Origin: Nibricoccus aquaticus
GTDB taxonomy: Bacteria > Verrucomicrobiota > Verrucomicrobiia > Opitutales > Opitutaceae
DNA length: 64,000 bases
Direction of reading: 5' to 3'
NCBI RefSeq assembly: GCF_002310495.1
Contig: NZ_CP023344.1
Span: 1,674,001 to 1,738,000 of the forward strand
Shown one piece after another: positions 63,582-64,000 of the stretch. Each line of letters starts with the position of its first letter. The first letter of the stretch is position 1. The notes below the pieces were generated by a model. The model did not search any database, was not told the origin of the DNA, and worked only from the letters and a program-made list of their open reading frames with translations. Made by a program: the position numbers and the translations under genes.

Positions 63582-64000
63582 TTAGAAGGAGACTTTGACT
63601 CCCATATTCCAGGCGAATCCTGGCCCGAGGAAAACCTCGGCGCGCTGCACCGAATGGCGCGCTGCCAGATTCAGACCGACCGCCTCGAATGCACTCTCAT
63701 CCGTCGCGTCGGAGACGTGAACCTTGTCGAAGATATTGAAGAGATGCGCGAACACGCTCACGTCGAAGCGACGCGATGAGATCGGCAGGTTATAGTTCAC
63801 GTGCAGATCGTAGAGCGTGTAGCTCGGGATGCGCCAGGACTGCGCATAGTCGCCGACCACCGTGCGGGTCTCGGGAGAGAAATCCGACCAGTAACGATCA
63901 TACCAGCGGCCCTGGAACTTCACGGAAAGTCCCTGGACTGGAAATACCGTCGCCGCGTACGCGATCTGGCTTTGCGGAGCATCACCCACCATGAGGTCGC
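63582..64000 (-). CDS. TonB-dependent receptor, C-terminal part (runs off the window)
   Basis: About 139 codons of the 3' end are present; the gene continues past position 64000, so no start is assigned. Alternating barrel strands (VKFQGRWYDRYWSDFSPETR, YTLYDLHVNYNLPISSRRFD, DVSVFAHLFNIFDKVHVSDA) and a C-terminal NMGVKVSF with terminal Phe identify the end of an outer-membrane TonB-dependent receptor. It is the third such receptor in the window. Substrate cannot be inferred. A clear terminator follows. Confidence 0.85.
   Translation of the reverse strand, partial: DLMVGDAPQSQIAYAATVFPVQGLSVKFQGRWYDRYWSDFSPETRTVVGDYAQSWRIPSYTLYDLHVNYNLPISSRRFDVSVFAHLFNIFDKVHVSDATDESAFEAVGLNLAARHSVQRAEVFLGPGFAWNMGVKVSF

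Noticed and set aside
1-64000. CRISPR arrays, tRNA, rRNA, transposases or prophage genes
   Set aside because: I looked for regular direct repeats, cloverleaf-like segments and recombinase motifs and saw none I could support.

Overview
The window looks like a chromosomal segment of a GC-rich member of the Verrucomicrobiota, most likely family Opitutaceae. This is inferred, not proven. The pointers are very large immunoglobulin-domain polysaccharidases with a Gly-rich/hydrophobic/Arg C-terminal tail, TonB-dependent receptors that carry an LSPFEV box after the signal peptide and have no SusD partner, LacI-type regulators next to glycosidase genes, TPR proteins with a TMTC-like membrane half, and start codons that mostly lack Shine-Dalgarno sequences. 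I found no rRNA, tRNA, CRISPR array, transposase or phage gene.

The content is dominated by pectin breakdown. Region A (about 0.2-20 kb) holds a 2313-aa secreted enzyme with one pectin methylesterase and two pectate-lyase modules, a divergent LacI regulator, an ExuT-like hexuronate transporter, an esterase-GH95 fusion, a pectinesterase (ATGA overlap with the fusion), a GH43 enzyme and a TonB-dependent receptor. Region B (20-37 kb) is mixed. It has a TPR/GT-C-like protein, a frame-disrupted peroxiredoxin, a thioesterase, two immunity-like orphan genes, an MFS-GH3 unit divergent from uronate isomerase uxaC (broken by one missing C), moaE, gnd, a tandem FKBP protein and a membrane-anchored repeat protein. 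Region C (37-49 kb) has a PL9-like lyase, a second giant CE8/PL1 protein (2211 aa) with degenerate active-site motifs, and a divergent sensor kinase/response regulator pair. Region D (49-59.4 kb) is a compact galactan locus: two GH53 endo-galactanases, a GH2 enzyme, a TonB-dependent receptor, a GPH symporter and a LacI regulator. Both of its transcription units carry a similar 19-bp dyad upstream. A CHASE/4xPAS hybrid histidine kinase and the 3' end of a third TonB-dependent receptor close the window.

Together the genes outline a route for pectin. Secreted CE8/PL1/PL9 enzymes open homogalacturonan, and GH53, GH43 and GH95 act on side chains. TonB receptors take fragments into the periplasm, MFS/GPH carriers move them to the cytoplasm, GH2 finishes galacto-oligosaccharides, and UxaC starts galacturonate catabolism. 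The remaining genes for galacturonate use are not in this window.

The least expected items are: a shared candidate operator in the galactan locus; a 25-bp element that occurs three times just after genes and can fold into two mutually exclusive hairpins; loss of conserved catalytic residues in lyase and esterase modules of the giant proteins; a shared C-terminal tail that resembles a sorting signal; and two genes with single-base frame disruptions in homopolymer runs.
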